From assembly GCA_019137255.1 (NCBI GenBank), contig WPDH01000033.1:1-64000 (forward strand): DNA of 64,000 bases. The letters run 5' to 3'. This document shows positions 1-14,167 of the stretch, piece after piece. Position numbers and translations under genes: made by a program. This DNA is from Corinectria fuckeliana (Eukaryota > Ascomycota > Sordariomycetes > Hypocreales > Nectriaceae). Below the pieces are notes generated by a model that was given only the letters and a program-made list of their open reading frames with translations, was not told the origin of the DNA and did no database searches. Positions within the stretch are counted from its first letter, which is position 1; each line of letters starts with the position of its first letter.

Positions 1-1088
1 GAGTTTATTTATATAAAAGCTATTTAATATAATTTATAGTATAATTATTAATATAATAAAAGATTTTTAAAAGTATAAAAATTTATACTTTTAACTTTAA
101 TTTCTTTTAAAAAGAAAGTAAAGATTACTATAAAAAGATATATAATATAAATATCTTTAAAATTATATAAAGTATTCTTAAGAGTTAATATACTATATTA
201 TATTTAACTAAGAATTTATAATCTATTTTACTCTACTTAAATCTATTTTATAAAAAATAATATAAAATTAACTTTTTAAACTTACCTTTTTTAAATCTTA
301 GAAATTTTATATACTTAAGTAGTTACTATAAAATAGTATAAGATTAAAGTTATTAAAATTATATAATAAATATATCTCTTATTATCTTTTATTAATTTAG
401 TATACTATTACTAAGTATAGCCTAATAATTATTATACTACTTTTTCTTATATAAGGTATTTTCTATATTAATCTCCTCTTAGTATATAATAGTATCTTAA
501 TAATTATACTTTTATTTCTACTTTAAGTATTCTTACTTATAAATTACAGCCTTTATAATAAGATAAAAAGCTAACCTATAAGTAATTTATATATTATATA
601 TATTAGCTTAAGCACCTAAAGGTAGAAATATAATAACCTATCTTATCTTACTTAATAATAGTCTTAATAAGAATATTAAACTCCTCTAATATTATAACTT
701 TATAAGAGCATTCTATAAGAATATAACACTTATATTATAATATACTATTAGATTTAGCTATTTTATAGTTAGTTAAATAATACTATTAAGAATAAGATAG
801 CTTATCTTATTTATTATAATAAGTTAGTATTTCTTAGTTAAAATACTAGAGGAACTTCTAATACTAGTTAAGATAATCTCTTATATACCCCTAATACTAC
901 TATCTATTATATTATATATTAAATCTAAGTGGTGTATTACTAAGATAGGGTAGTAAGTTTAGTAAATAAAAACCTAAAAGCTTATCTATAAGAGATAATA
1001 TAAGGTCTTTTCTTAGTAGCTATTTAATATTACTTATAATAAGTAAGGTTAGATATTAATCTTAGTTGTTTAAAAGGTAAGACTTTCT

Positions 1089-1270
1089 AAGATAGTTTCT
1101 TAGAATAGTTATTCTAATAAGAAGGCTTATAATAATTAGCTTACTAAGATAGATTCTAAGAATAGTTATTATAATAAAAGTGCTTAATAGAGGTTAAGAG
1201 TATCTTAAGAGAATATTTAAAAATATTTAGAAGGTGATTATACTAAGATAGTCTTTAAGAACAGCTATTA
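1089..1270. repeat. Half-copies of the dispersed palindrome
   Basis: Three partial copies near 1089-1120, 1145-1180 and 1232-1270 share the arm sequence of the palindromes seen further right (taagatag...ttcttagaatagttatt). The mirror arm is missing or decayed. They are listed because they extend the range of this repeat family within the block. Confidence 0.4.
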
Positions 1271-2486
1271 CTATTTTACTAATAGTAATAGTAGTAAAAA
1301 AGATAAAAGAGAAAGAAAGAGAGAGAGGAAAAAAGAGAAGAAAGAGATATATACTAAGTATAACACCTTAGGTAAGCAGTCTTATAATATTTATAATTAT
1401 ACTAGAGCTATTATATAAGAGTCTTAAAGTTAAGTCTAATATATTTCTAATTAATACCTATCTTTTACTATTACTACCTGCTAAACTAGTCACCTCTTTT
1501 ATTTTACTTCTTATCTTATAAATACTATTACTCTTATACTACTATCTTATATATTTATACTATTACTACTTACTACTTTAAGAACTAGTACCTCTTTCTT
1601 ACTAAGTTAGCTACTATTAATTATATCCTTTTTTTAGATAGTATAATAGATAGTATAACAGGCTAGGTTACTATAAAGCTTACTAAGCTGCTAATACTCT
1701 CTACCTTCTATAAGAGTCTTACTATAGTATTACCTTTCTCTGCCTTTATAAAGTTCTTAAGTATAATACTAACTTCCCTTTTACTAAGTACTACTATTAA
1801 TATAATATAGCTATTAGTTATTAGGGAGCTAATACTTTATACTATAGTAATCTGCTTAATATTATACTTTCTAATAAGCTTAGTCTTATTAAGGTTAGCT
1901 AGAAAGAATCAGGCTAGCTTAGAGTAAAATAAACTCTCTCCCTCTAATTTAAAAGACTTTATCTTATCTTAAGATACTTATATTCTTAGATACTAAGATA
2001 TACTCTATCCTAGCTAACTTTATAAAATTTTAAAACTATAGATAATATAAGCTTCTCTCTTAATAGTATTTAAGATCCTACTCTTAGCTATAAGAGTTAT
2101 TATATATTTTTCTAGGTTTTATATTATAACTACTATATTATATAAGTAATAATATAAGATAATTTCCTATTTAATATCTTCTTTTTAGCCTACTTACTAT
2201 AAGTGTCTTATTACCTAAAGTACTTTTAATATATTTTCTAGCTCTTTTATAATAATACTCTAGTAATAAGCCTTATAGAAATTCACACTATAGGCTAATA
2301 GTATTATTAATATAATTAGATATATATAAGAAGTAGTCTTATTATTAAACTTTACTATTATAAGATCTTACTTAGCCTAGCTATTTTATAATATATAATA
2401 TAAAGTTAGAATATTATATATAACTATAAGAGTATTAAGAATCTTATATTATACTAATTAGCTAACAGTCTTAAATAGGAGTATTA

Positions 2487-2543
2487 GGCAGCCTTTAGAA
2501 ATAGCTATTAGGATTTATACTAATAACTATTCTTAAAGACTAC
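2487..2543. repeat. Dispersed palindromic repeat, copy 1
   Basis: Imperfect inverted repeat. A left arm containing ctttagaaatagctatta pairs with a right arm containing taataactattcttaaag around a spacer of about 10 bases. It belongs to a family of at least eight such units in the first 13.2 kb. A second copy follows within 40 bases. Confidence 0.6.
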
Positions 2544-2581
2544 TACTTAATTTAGGTAGAGAGAAGAAAATAAGAGTACTA

Positions 2582-2638
2582 GACAGCCTTTAGGAATAAC
2601 TATTAGGATTTATACTAATAGCTATTTCTAAAGGCTAG
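2582..2638. repeat. Dispersed palindromic repeat, copy 2
   Basis: Same architecture as copy 1, with arms around the core ggatttatactaa. It lies 95 bases after copy 1 in the same orientation, so the pair looks like a local tandem duplication. Confidence 0.6.
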
Positions 2639-4202
2639 CTTAGTAATAAGACAAAAGGAAAAAAACATACTATAAGGTTAAGAGATTATTATAATACACT
2701 AAGAGTTAATTATTAGTAATATATACTATAAGAATCTTTAATAAGATATATATATACTTAAGAGAATCTTAAAGAATATACTAGACTTATCTAGCCCTAT
2801 CTAATAAGAAGTTATACTTTTATAAGGTCCTAATATTATAAAACACCTAGTAGAGACTATTAGAGCTATCTATTAAGATAACTTAGTTAACCTTTTTAGT
2901 GCTAACTATAAGGTCTAGCTTATTTCTTATAACCTAGTCTAACTACTATTAGGCCTTTTCTAGTGTGTTTACTCTACTAATTAGGAGCAGGTTATTATAG
3001 TTTTAAAGCTTATTATTAGTATTATTTAAGTATACTAGCTTATTTAGTATTAGGCTAAAGTTAGCCTTTCTAATAAGAGTACTACCCTATAAGTCTACTA
3101 TATATCTTATAATTCTAATAGTAGGTTTTATTAGTATTATATTATTTATATCTATTAATATTATAAGAAGGTGCTAATATACTATACTATTAAGTATTAT
3201 TATAGCACTTTTTACTATCCTCTTATTAGATAGTATTTTTAGTAGCATCTTATTAGTTAAGCTTAGTAGCTTATCTTATAGCTTACTAATCTCTACTATT
3301 ATATAATATTAGATATTATTTAGCAGGTATAACTCTACTATTATAATACTTATATTAGTAATACTCTTACTTATATATATTTCTAAACTATCTAGTATTA
3401 TTATAAGTATAAGTATACTATACTATATAGATATTATTAGAAGGATAAGTTATATAGCTAGTATAAAAATATTTATATTAAACTTAAACCTATTTGTAAA
3501 ACACTTAAAGAGTATTAGATAGTATATAAATAAAAGACTCTTTTTAGACTTAATATATCTCTTATACTCTAAGTAGTAATACTACTTAAGAGGTAAGAAA
3601 AGAGTTAAGTTAATAATATTCTCCCTAGAGAGGTTAGCTAGTTTAATATCACTATAGTATTTATCTGCCTTAAGAGTATCCTAGTATTTTTTATTATAAA
3701 AGGTTTATACTATACTAGTATACTCTACTAGCAACTAGCTAATAGGCTAGATAGGGTTCTAAAAGAGGGTAAGATACCTCTAGATATTCTAGATATAGTT
3801 AGATATTAGTATAGTAAATACTAAGAGGAGGCTATTCTGCTTAAGTTACTAAAATATCTTATTTCTAGCTATAGTTATATTCTTAAGAAAGTAATACTTA
3901 TCTACTATAATTAGCAACTAGTTATTATTTATAAGCATTTTTTTCTAAAGCTTATAAAAAATAGTAGGCTTCTTATTAGGGTTAGACACTATAGGCTAAT
4001 TATTACTATTATTAAGAACCTTAAGGTTTTCTTTTAGGTCTTCTAAGAGGTTATTTCTTTTAGTAAGAAAGTCTATTTATAAGCAGTTAATCTGTTTACT
4101 AATAATAGATTTTAATAGCCTAGTGATTCTAGTTATATAAGAGGTAAGAATAATCACTTAAGCAGTTTATAGTTATAGTTAGTATAATAAAAAGTATAAG
4201 AG

Positions 4203-4261
4203 AGGTAGTATTTAAGAATAGTTATTATAATTTATACTAATAGCTATTTTTAGATACTACC
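4203..4261. repeat. Dispersed palindromic repeat, copy 3
   Basis: Arms ggtagtatttaagaatagtta and taatagctatttttagatactacc are near-complementary around a short AT spacer. The mismatches are C/T or G/A differences, consistent with RIP of an originally better palindrome. Confidence 0.55.
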
Positions 4262-4716
4262 TAGATAAAGAGAGAACTTACCTTAGGGTTCTTATAATTT
4301 TTAGCTAGCTTATTTACTAGCTTCTAAAGTTTAGGTAAGCTATCTAAAGTTTATAGCTTTTAATCTAGATTAGGATAATTATTATAGCTCTAGTAGAGTA
4401 AATATATAGTAAAAACACCCCTTTAAAGCATATTAAGTTTATTAAACACTTAGTTAAGTATAACAGCTAGGACAAAAAGGAGAATAAGCTTAAAAAGGTA
4501 CTTATCTAGTAAAAGTTTAACCTGTTTAAGCTTAACTTTATACTCTCTCTATTTAGTAAGTAGTCTTATTATAAGGCAAAAAGTAAATATCTTTCTAGTA
4601 CTATATTTATTTAAGAGGAAGATAAACCTTAGTAGTAAGATTAGAAGTTTTACTAGTTAATTTATATTTATAATTATATTAGTATATTTTTAGTATAAGA
4701 AGAGAGGGGAGAAAAA

Positions 4717-4774
4717 GTAATATTTAAAAACAGCTATTAAGATTAGATACTAATAGCTATTCTTAGATATTACC
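4717..4774. repeat. Dispersed palindromic repeat, copy 4
   Basis: Left arm gtaatatttaaaaacagctatta and right arm taatagctattcttagatattac are complementary apart from a few positions. Same family as the neighbouring copies. Confidence 0.55.
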
Positions 4775-6087
4775 CTAAAAGAGGTATATACTTATAATTT
4801 AAGATAGCTTTATAATTATTATTAGATTATAAGAGTTAATAGTAAGTATATTTAGATTAATATCTCACTAAGTGTAAATCTTAGTAAGATCTTAGTTAGG
4901 TAAGAGAATCTTTCTAAGAAGTAACCTAAATTTATATAGCCTATATAGCTTATTATTATCTAGTGCTGTCTTATATTATATAAACTTAAGTAGTTCTTAT
5001 ATAGCTATCTTTATATTAGTTACTACCTGCTTATTATACTACTTTGCTATTACTACTATACTAAGCTTAATCTTAGTAGGGTTAGTAATATAAAGGTCTA
5101 TAAAGATAAGATAGTATAATAAGCCTTAAGTAGCTATATAAATCTAGCTATTAATAAGTTTATAGATTATAGTATGTTTATAGTTAGTTATTAGTAAGTA
5201 TACTTTTTTAGTAGATAACCTGCTTATAAAAGACTCTACTAGGTTAATACCTAGTATAATAATATAAAAGGTCTAAAAGATTACTTTTAATACTATATCT
5301 AGCAGAATACTATTAATATTAGCTAGGGTAGTCTTACACTTTACCTTATTTATCTTACTTAGCTAATTTATTATACTTAGTATATAAATAATCTAGTTTT
5401 ATAACACTTATAAGCTTATTACCTTTAAGTTATCTATAAAGAAGTTATCTTTAAGAAAATATAGTTTTCTCTTAATCTTAGTAATAACCTTAGAGTAGTA
5501 CTTTATAATAGCTATCTTTACTTATATTTAGCACTTCTTAGTTATATACCCTTAGAAGGTTAAAAGTTAACTTAATAATACCTTTACCTTCTTATTAGTA
5601 CTAAACAGGTAGTTTTTTACTATAGATTAGTAGCCTTTTACTATATAGACTATAATAATAGCTTATTACTAATTCTTATAGTAATAGCCCTAAATATAAC
5701 AGTTAGTATTTATATTATCCTTTTAGCAAAAGATTATAAGGTTATTATCTATAAGGCAAAAGATATAAGTAAGAACTATTAATATTATATTAATATTATT
5801 TACCTATATATTTTACTCTACTAGGAAAAAAAGGTTTTTTCCTCTTAAAGAGGAGATTAGTATCTTTTTAGATTACTTAAGCTTATTACTAAGCTAGCTA
5901 TAAGTACTATATAATATATAAAACTTATCTTAAATCTTTATTATAGTTAGCAGCTTTTTACTAATATTCTTAATATTTAATATATTATACTCTAGCTTAT
6001 AATATTTAAAGAGTATAATAAGTAGCTAAAGTAAGATTATACCTATTTACTATATTAGTACTATATAAATAAGAAGTAGAAATAAAT

Positions 6088-6155
6088 AGCTTAAGATAGT
6101 ATTTAAGAATAACTATTAGGACTAGATGCTAATAACTATTTTTAGATCCTACTTA
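6088..6155. repeat. Dispersed palindromic repeat, copy 5
   Basis: Begins agcttaagatagtatttaag, identical to the start of copy 6, which begins exactly 100 bases later. The right arm has decayed (tagatcctacttaa) relative to copy 6. Confidence 0.6.
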
Positions 6156-6187
6156 ATTATTTAGGTAAAAAGAAAAAAAGGAAAAAA

Positions 6188-6260
6188 AGCTTAAGATAGT
6201 ATTTAAGAATAACTATTAAGATTAGATACTAATAACTATTTCTAGATACTATCTTAAGCT
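6188..6260. repeat. Dispersed palindromic repeat, best copy (73 bp)
   Basis: This is the clearest member. It starts agcttaagatagtat and ends atactatcttaagct, exact reverse complements, with inner arms taagaataactatta / taataactatttcta and a spacer of about 9 bases. It contains no coding potential. A transcript or single strand would fold into one long hairpin. It may be a very small MITE-like or fold-back element. Confidence 0.7.
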
Positions 6261-7046
6261 AATATAAAAGGAAAGAGAGTACTTATAAGTAGTATCCTAA
6301 AAGTAAAATAAGATATATATATACTTAAATCCTAAGTAAGCTACTTATATTATCTTATTCTCTAGTAGCTTTTTAGCCCTAAGAAGGTAAGTATATTTTA
6401 GGCAACTATAAGCTTATATATCTTATACTATAATATTATTATTTAGTACTTTTTTACTATTAGCTACTAGTAGGTAATAAATAAACTTAAACTACCTAAT
6501 ATAAGTATAAAAGTGCTAAATAGTAAGAATAGTATATCTTATCTTTTATTTATAGCTTATAAGGTTTATAGTTTAGTTAATATTAAGAGGGTCCTTTAGG
6601 CTAACTATAGCTTCTTTTTTATCTTTAGGTATAGGTTTAGTTAGAGGGTTAGCCTACAGTTTTAACATCTCTTCTAGTAGGTATATATTATCCTCACCTT
6701 ACTAGGAGAATAATAAGAATAGTAGGACTATATTATAGTTAGTTTTACTACTAGAAAGATAAGTATAAATAGAAAGAATTATCTTACTAAGTTTTATAGA
6801 CTTTAAGGCTTTTCTTTTAGTGTTTTATAGTAAGATCTTTCTTATAGCTTTAAGCTTTTAGGCTAAGAGCTTTTTTCCCCTCTTACCTAAGGTGCTACTC
6901 TTACCTAACATACTTAATAAGTAATCTATATAAGATTAGTTTATATAGTTAGTTGTTTAGTTGTTTATTTCTTAGGTAGTTAAGTAGGGTATAATAAAAA
7001 GAGGCTAAAAACTAGTATTAGCAGTATAGTCTAGAAGGTTATATAA

Positions 7047-7105
7047 GTAATATCTAAGAATAACTATTAAGATTATTCTTAATAACTATTCCTAGAGGCT
7101 ATCTT
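7047..7105. repeat. Dispersed palindromic repeat, copy 7
   Basis: Arms aagtaatatctaagaataactattaa and ttaataactattcctagaggctatctt pair around a minimal spacer (gattattc). Same family, with the shortest loop seen. Confidence 0.55.
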
Positions 7106-10100
7106 ATTATAAGGTAATAAAATTTATAAGAGGAAGAGGTTAAGTAAGAGAAATATAGTAAATATTATATCTAAGAATAGTTATTAAGAAAAGAAGGTAG
7201 GAAATAAGTAAAAGGTAGGATTTAAAGTTAGATTTAAAGTTAGAGTTAAGTTTAGTAGAGTTAGGTTTAGTAAAGTCTAAGAATAACTATTAAGATTAAA
7301 AGCACTTACTTAAGTTAGTTAGTTAGTAAGTTATAAAGAGAAAAAAAGAAGAAAAGAAGTAGAAAGGTTAGAGTTTTATAGCTTTAATTCTACTATTATA
7401 TATTTATATATTTATATATTTACTACTCTCTAGCTACTATTACTAAATATAAGTAATAATAGCAGATTAGGGTTAGTATAAGACTAGCACTAGATTAGAG
7501 TTAGTATAAAGTATTTCCTAATAACTATTCTTAGAGGCTACCTTATAAGCTATAAGTATTTTCTTAACAACTATTTCTAAAGGGTATAATATATATAGTT
7601 ACTTTTACTTTATAATTTAGTTTAGGTTTATCTTAATTAGTATTTACTACTAGTAGAAATCTTATATAAAGCTTTATATATATAAGGTCTTAAAAATATA
7701 CTTACTATAGTAAATATTATATTTCTTATAGTTTATACTTTAATCTTATAGCCTATCTTAAGCCTAATAAACCCTTCTTATTCTTATTTCTTATCTTAGC
7801 TAGCTCTTATTACTCTTTTTATCTAGCATATTATATTCTAATTCTAAAATTTTAGCTCTCTCTCTCTTTCTCTCCCTAGTAGTCTTAGTACTAAGATTAA
7901 GAAGGCTAAGAGTACTAAAAAGCTTTATATTAGTAAGAGTAAGCTTTATAGCTATTACTATACTTAGCATTATAGTCCTCTTATTATCTATAATACTAAG
8001 ACTAGTAGTAATAAGCTTATTACTACTTTTTATAATATTACTAGTATTAAGACCTCTTTTATTACCTTTCTTAACCTTCTTAACCTCTTTTAGCTTACTC
8101 TTAGTAGCTATCTTAGTTAATTTCTCACTTAGATCTTATCTACCTTTAAGGCTCTTAACTAGATCTATAATACTACTATCTAGCTCTTAGCTTATAAGTA
8201 TAACTTTCTCCTGCCTTATAGTATTATCTTATAAGCTAATCTTACCTGCTTAACTAATAGCTTTAAGATCTAAAGCTCTCTTAATACCCCTAAGAGTATT
8301 ACTATTACCTGATCTCTTCTTACCTTTACCTATCTAGCTTTATTTTCCCTTCTTACCTTTTTAACTCTAAGAGCACCTAAAGTAGACTTAGGCCTTAAGG
8401 TCTTAGTTGTTTAAGAGTTAAGTAATTTTCTTAATAACTATTCTTAGATACTATCTTATATTCCTATTAGTATATACTCTACCTCTTAGGCTATTCTTTC
8501 TTATTATTTTTAACTCTTTTATATCTATTATTTAACTCTTTTAGGAAGGTAAAATAATATATTATTATTATATACTATATTACTATTATTTAGTACTTAT
8601 ATGTTTTATTTTTATAGCCTCTTACTTATATTATAGTTATAATAAGACTTTTTCTTAGACTTATCTTTAAAGATAGAGTTTATTACCTTTTCTATTTTTT
8701 ATTAGGTTACTAGTAATAATATAAGTCTAGGTTTCTACTCTAACTATTATACTTAGTTAAGAGTAGTATATCTTGTTTCTTTTTTATACTATTTTTTACT
8801 TACTTATCTTACTATTTATCCTACTCTTATAATATTTATAATATATTACTTTAAGTATAACCCTCTAGTAATCTCTACTAGATTTAATAGTATTTATCTC
8901 TTAACTATACTTATTAAGTTACTAATAAGCCTATAAAATATACCCTTTAGTTTATTAGTAGTAATATTTTATATCTAGATAATAAGATAAAAATACACTA
9001 AAAACCTCTTCTTAATTATAAGATAATTTACCTAATCTTAACTTATAGTAAGAATATACCCTCTTCTAATCTTAAGCTTATTAAGCTAGATAGCTGCTCT
9101 TATTACCCTAATTAGGTCTTACCTAGCCTAGTAAAAGTAAGACTTCTTATTATCCCTAGGGTTTATCTACCTATACCTAAATTACTAAGCTTTATAATAA
9201 GAGTAGGTAACTTAAGTTAGTAAGTAAGTACTAATTATATAATTACTTACACTTATAGCTAGAATTTATACTATAGGGCGAAAAGAGTATAAGCTGCTAA
9301 ATAAGGTTCTAAAAAGCTTATATATTATTAATACCTATATATACCTCCTCTCTAATCTCTAGCTTACTACTACCTTAGTTATACTAATAAACCTGTTTAT
9401 TATTAGCTATAGTAGTACCTAGTATATAATAGTAATAAGAATATAAAGCTTCTTATACTAGTTATAAGCTACTTAGAGGCTAAAAGTCTAATAGATAAGC
9501 TTATAACTCTAATAGACTGTTATATAAAACAGTTTATATACCTATCCTTTTTATATTATAAGACTACTTTTTAGAGCCTAAAGGGCAAAAAGGTTATTAA
9601 AGAGGTTATATAGATTATAACTATATATCCTATTACTTATAATATAGTATAGTACTATATTATTTATAACTATATATTAATTATAAAACATATTTACTAT
9701 AGTATTATAGTAAAATATAAGCAGCCTCTTATTAGAAAAGTCAGCTAGTGTTTAGTTTATAATATTACTCCTCTTAACCTAATAGCTAGACTTATATACC
9801 TTATGCTAAATATCCTACTAAAATAGGTTAATTACTATAAAGTGTAAGTATTTATACTAAAGTAGTCTTACTTTAGGCTGTTTAAAAATATAAAACTTCT
9901 TAATCTATATTTTAGCCTGCTATAAGTAAAAGCTTATATTATATATATTCTTAAGGATCTTTTATTACTACTTATAATTATTATATAGTATACTATTACA
10001 TATTATAATCTACTCTCTAATAGCTTTATAAAAGTATATAGTATTCTAGTTAAATTTATCTAGTTTTTACTAGCTAAAGCTATAAGTAGTAAATCTAATA

Positions 10101-13100
10101 CTTATTCTAAGCCTCTTATACTTAACTATAAGTACTATTCTCTTACTTACCTAAGTATTCTTATACTACTTTATAGTCTAGTAATTACCTTATAGTAAGA
10201 TCTTCTTTATAATAAGAGCAGAGAAGTATAAAAAGTATAAGCTATATAAGGCTATAACTATAATAACTATCTCTAGGAGAGAGAACTTAGTTAAAGTAGC
10301 TAAGTATAAGTGTTTAAAAAGAAAGTAATAGTAGTTAATAAAAGCTTATAAGAATCTAGCTATATTAGCTAAGATAATAGTAAAATATAGCACCTTTTTA
10401 GTTAGGTTAGCTATAAAAGGTTACTAAGTGTAGTATTAGATAATTTAGTAAAAGAGAGTTAAGAAGATCTTATTCTCTACTTAGATACTACTTATAAGAG
10501 AGGTAGTATTATTAGGTGTTATATTTAGGATATTATAGTAAATATAAAGCTTACTAAGCTAGTACCTTATAATAATAGTTAAGATATACTAGTTAAGACC
10601 TTAGGTACTCTTACCTTAGTTAATAAGATATACTAGATTAAGAGCTAAAAACTTAATTATCTAAGAGTAGAATAAGTACTTTTTAGTAGTATTAAATAGG
10701 ATCTTAATAAGATTATAGTATTATATATATATAAGGTCTTACTATAGCTCTCTATTATATGCTTTATATATAAGAGTTATATATATAGTATTATAAAGTG
10801 TAACCTAAAAGTACTTATTTTTTTATAAGTATAGCTTTTAGCTTAAGCCTAGCTTATTATAGTTATAGCTTTATAACTAGTAAATATTATAAAATATATT
10901 AAGATAGTACTTTCTCTATAGTAGGCTATTATAAGTGAAAGCACCTAATAAATAAGAGGTATACTATCAGCTAATATTAAGATAGGTATTATTAGGGTTA
11001 ATATAGATTTTATTAATTATCTTATTCTACTAGTTCTTTTAGTAATTTATAGTATATTTAAGAGTAGGTATAAAGTATATAAGCTTAGTATTCTTAGATA
11101 ATAAGAAGAGGTATATACCCTAGTATATAAGAAACCTAGCAGCCTAAGCCTAAATTTAAGTCTATATAGCCCTTAGGTAGATAAGCTATATATTATAGTA
11201 GATTATCTTAGAGCGGGCTAAATATCCCTTAGGAACTGCTAAGATAGTCCTACTAACTACTCTTTTTAGTATTATAATAAAAGTAGTCTTATCTTTATAA
11301 ATAGCTATTAAATTAGTTAAAACTACTATATAAAAGTAAAAGATATACTATAGTATATTACTATTATTAATAATACCTTATATAGATAAGAGTATAATCT
11401 TATTAGTCTAATATATAAACTACTTAATTAGTAAGTAGGTATATTTAACTAGGTTAGTTAGTTTATCTTAATATAAAGCAGAAAAGAATATCTATATATA
11501 TATATTAGTAAGCCTAGTAATACACCTAAAGTAGTAGTTAGAAACCTAATAGATAGGCTTTATAGTAGCTAGCTAGCTAGGTAGTAAGCTTATCTATAAG
11601 AAGATAGTATCTTCTGCCTAATATATAAAGATACTAAGATAAATATTATCTATAAGGTTAAAAATTACCTATATAGTAAGATACTACTAGAGGGTAGATT
11701 ATATTATAGTAAGACTTTAAGAGAAGTAGTATAAGCTATTAATATTAAATATATAGTTAATTACTATTACTATAGTCTTTAAGTTAACTAAGTAATATAA
11801 GTATAAGTAAAGTTATAGTAGTAATATATCTAGGTTAGAAAACCTCTTAAATATAGTATAATATATATAACTAATATTCTTAGACTTATTAGTATTTACA
11901 CTAAGTATCTAGTTATATAAGATAAGGTTAAAAAGGTCTTTTAGTATATCTAAGATATATAAGAGCTAAGTATCCTAAGTACTACTACTCTTAAGTATAT
12001 ACTAGATATTTACTATAGAATAATACTAATTATATACTCTTATATTATTCTAAGTGATTTTAATCTTATTCTTATATTTATACTTATAATCCTATATAGA
12101 GTAGCTAATAGGCTATTCTCACTTAGAGGTAAGAAACTTATAGAGTATAATACTATCTAGCTTAGTATTAGTACTATCTAAGGTGTCTTTTATACTCCTC
12201 TAGATAGCTCTTATAAGTATAGTCTATATATTATCTAGCTTTTTATTATTATAAGAGGGAGGGCTATTAAATTATAAGCTAGTTAGTATAAGAGATAAAA
12301 GTAAAGCTAAAGTATTATAAATCTAGTATGTTAGTAAGATACTAGAAGAGTTACTATTACTATTTAAATTATCTAATAAGTACTCTTCTATTATGCTAAT
12401 ACTATATATCTTTAAGTATTTTCTAATATTCTTTCTTATAAAATCTACTTTCTTATTAAGTTATATCTCCTCTATAAGTATTAGATAATTATTTTATAGT
12501 ATATATTTAATAAAGGTATTATTATTAAGGCTATTATTTACCTTAGAATTTATATAAGATAAGTAATTAAGATATATATTTTTAGTAGTGTTTATAAGAG
12601 ATAAAAGGTATACTTATATAAATACTTTAGTAGTATTTTCTTTATATTAGGGAAGTATAGTTATATTAAAGGTAGGTATTAGAGAGTATATTATTACTAG
12701 CTTATATATAGCTAGGTTAAGGTTAGAATAAATAGGGGAATTAGTTAGAATATTAAGTAGTAGATAAATATAAAGTCTAGTAATATTATTAGTAGTAAGT
12801 AGAATATATAGAAGTATTAATATTAAATATTTAAACTAAATAAAGTTAGTAGAGGGTTTATATATTATTTATAATATAAGGGTTTATTAATAGTGATAAT
12901 ATATATAATTACACTTTTAGATAATAGCTTACTTTTTAGCTAGAGTTTACTAAATTACTAGTTAGCTTTATTTCTTATATAGTAATACTATTATAGTTAC
13001 TTATTAGTTAGACTATTATATAATAAAAGGAAAGTTAGAATAAAATACTAAGCTGTATTTTATATAAGGTAAATTAGTTATAGTAAGAGAAGAATATATA

Positions 13101-13103
13101 AGA

Positions 13104-13174
13104 GTAGCCTCTAGGAATAGTTATTAGGAAATAAATATTAATAATTCTTAATAGTTATTTTTAGAGGCTATCTT
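13104..13174. repeat. Dispersed palindromic repeat, copy 8
   Basis: Arms agtagcctctaggaatagttatta and taatagttatttttagaggctatct are nearly exact reverse complements. It is the most distal copy, about 7 kb from the main group and about 0.3 kb from the 18-bp tandem array. Confidence 0.55.
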
Positions 13175-13494
13175 AAAATTATAATAAGAATAAATATAAG
13201 GTAAGAAGTAGAAATTTTAATATAGTAGTATTAAGATATAATCCTTAAGAATGCCTATAAGAACTAATATTAACTAAGTTCTAGATAATTATTTATAGAG
13301 TTAATATTATATTAATAAGAAATATATATAAATTAAGAAAATAAAGAGAATAAGTACCTAAAAAATCCTAGGAAAATTACTATAAATATTATATATAAAG
13401 AAGAATAAGTTTATATTTAAAGTATAATTTTATATTATTAAGAGACTTTTATCTAGCTAAAGTTATATTAGTAGTTAAGTTATAAGGTAATATA

Positions 13495-13602
13495 GCTAGG
13501 TTCTTAAGTGTGGCTAGGTTTTTAAGTGTGGCTAAGTTCTTAAGTATGGCTAGGTTCTTAAGTGTAGCTAGGTTCTTAAGTATAGCTAGGTTATTTAGTA
13601 TA
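13495..13602. repeat. 18-bp tandem array, six units, next to an assembly gap
   Basis: Six head-to-tail units of gctaggttcttaagtgtg differ mainly by C/T and G/A changes. Immediately after the sixth unit, at 13606-13607, the sequence reads NN. The true copy number is therefore uncertain, because the assembly breaks inside or right after the array. Confidence 0.8.
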
Positions 13603-14167
13603 GCTNNTTTTAGTAACTTACTAATTACTATATTTAATTGTTTACTACTAAGCTTTTTAGCAACCTACTAATTACCTAATTCGAATTATTTACTACTAAG
13701 CCTTTAAGTGTAGCCTACTAATTACCTAAAGTGAATTTTCCACTGCTAAGACTTATATAGGTCTCTAGAAAGTCTTAACCTACTTATATTTCTTTCCTTA
13801 TAGCTTTAAAACTAAAAGGAAATTAAATATACTAAAAATATCTTTATATATCTATATAAAGAGGAGAATCTAATAAAAATATAAAAGAAATATATATTAA
13901 ATATAAAATTCTAGCTTTTATCTGTATATTTCTATATGAAAAAAAGCTATAAAATAATATTTACTATTACTATAGTTTTAAACCTTAACTAAAATAAATA
14001 AATATTAAAACTATCTTTTTTTATAATAGTATTAAAAAAAAAATTTATATTACTTAGCTAAAAAGCTTTAATAATAAATTAAGTAAAGTCTTTTAACTAT
14101 AAAAGGCTCTTTTAGGTTTTAAAAAATCTTTTTAAATCTAGTACTAAATATTATCTAATATTAAAGC

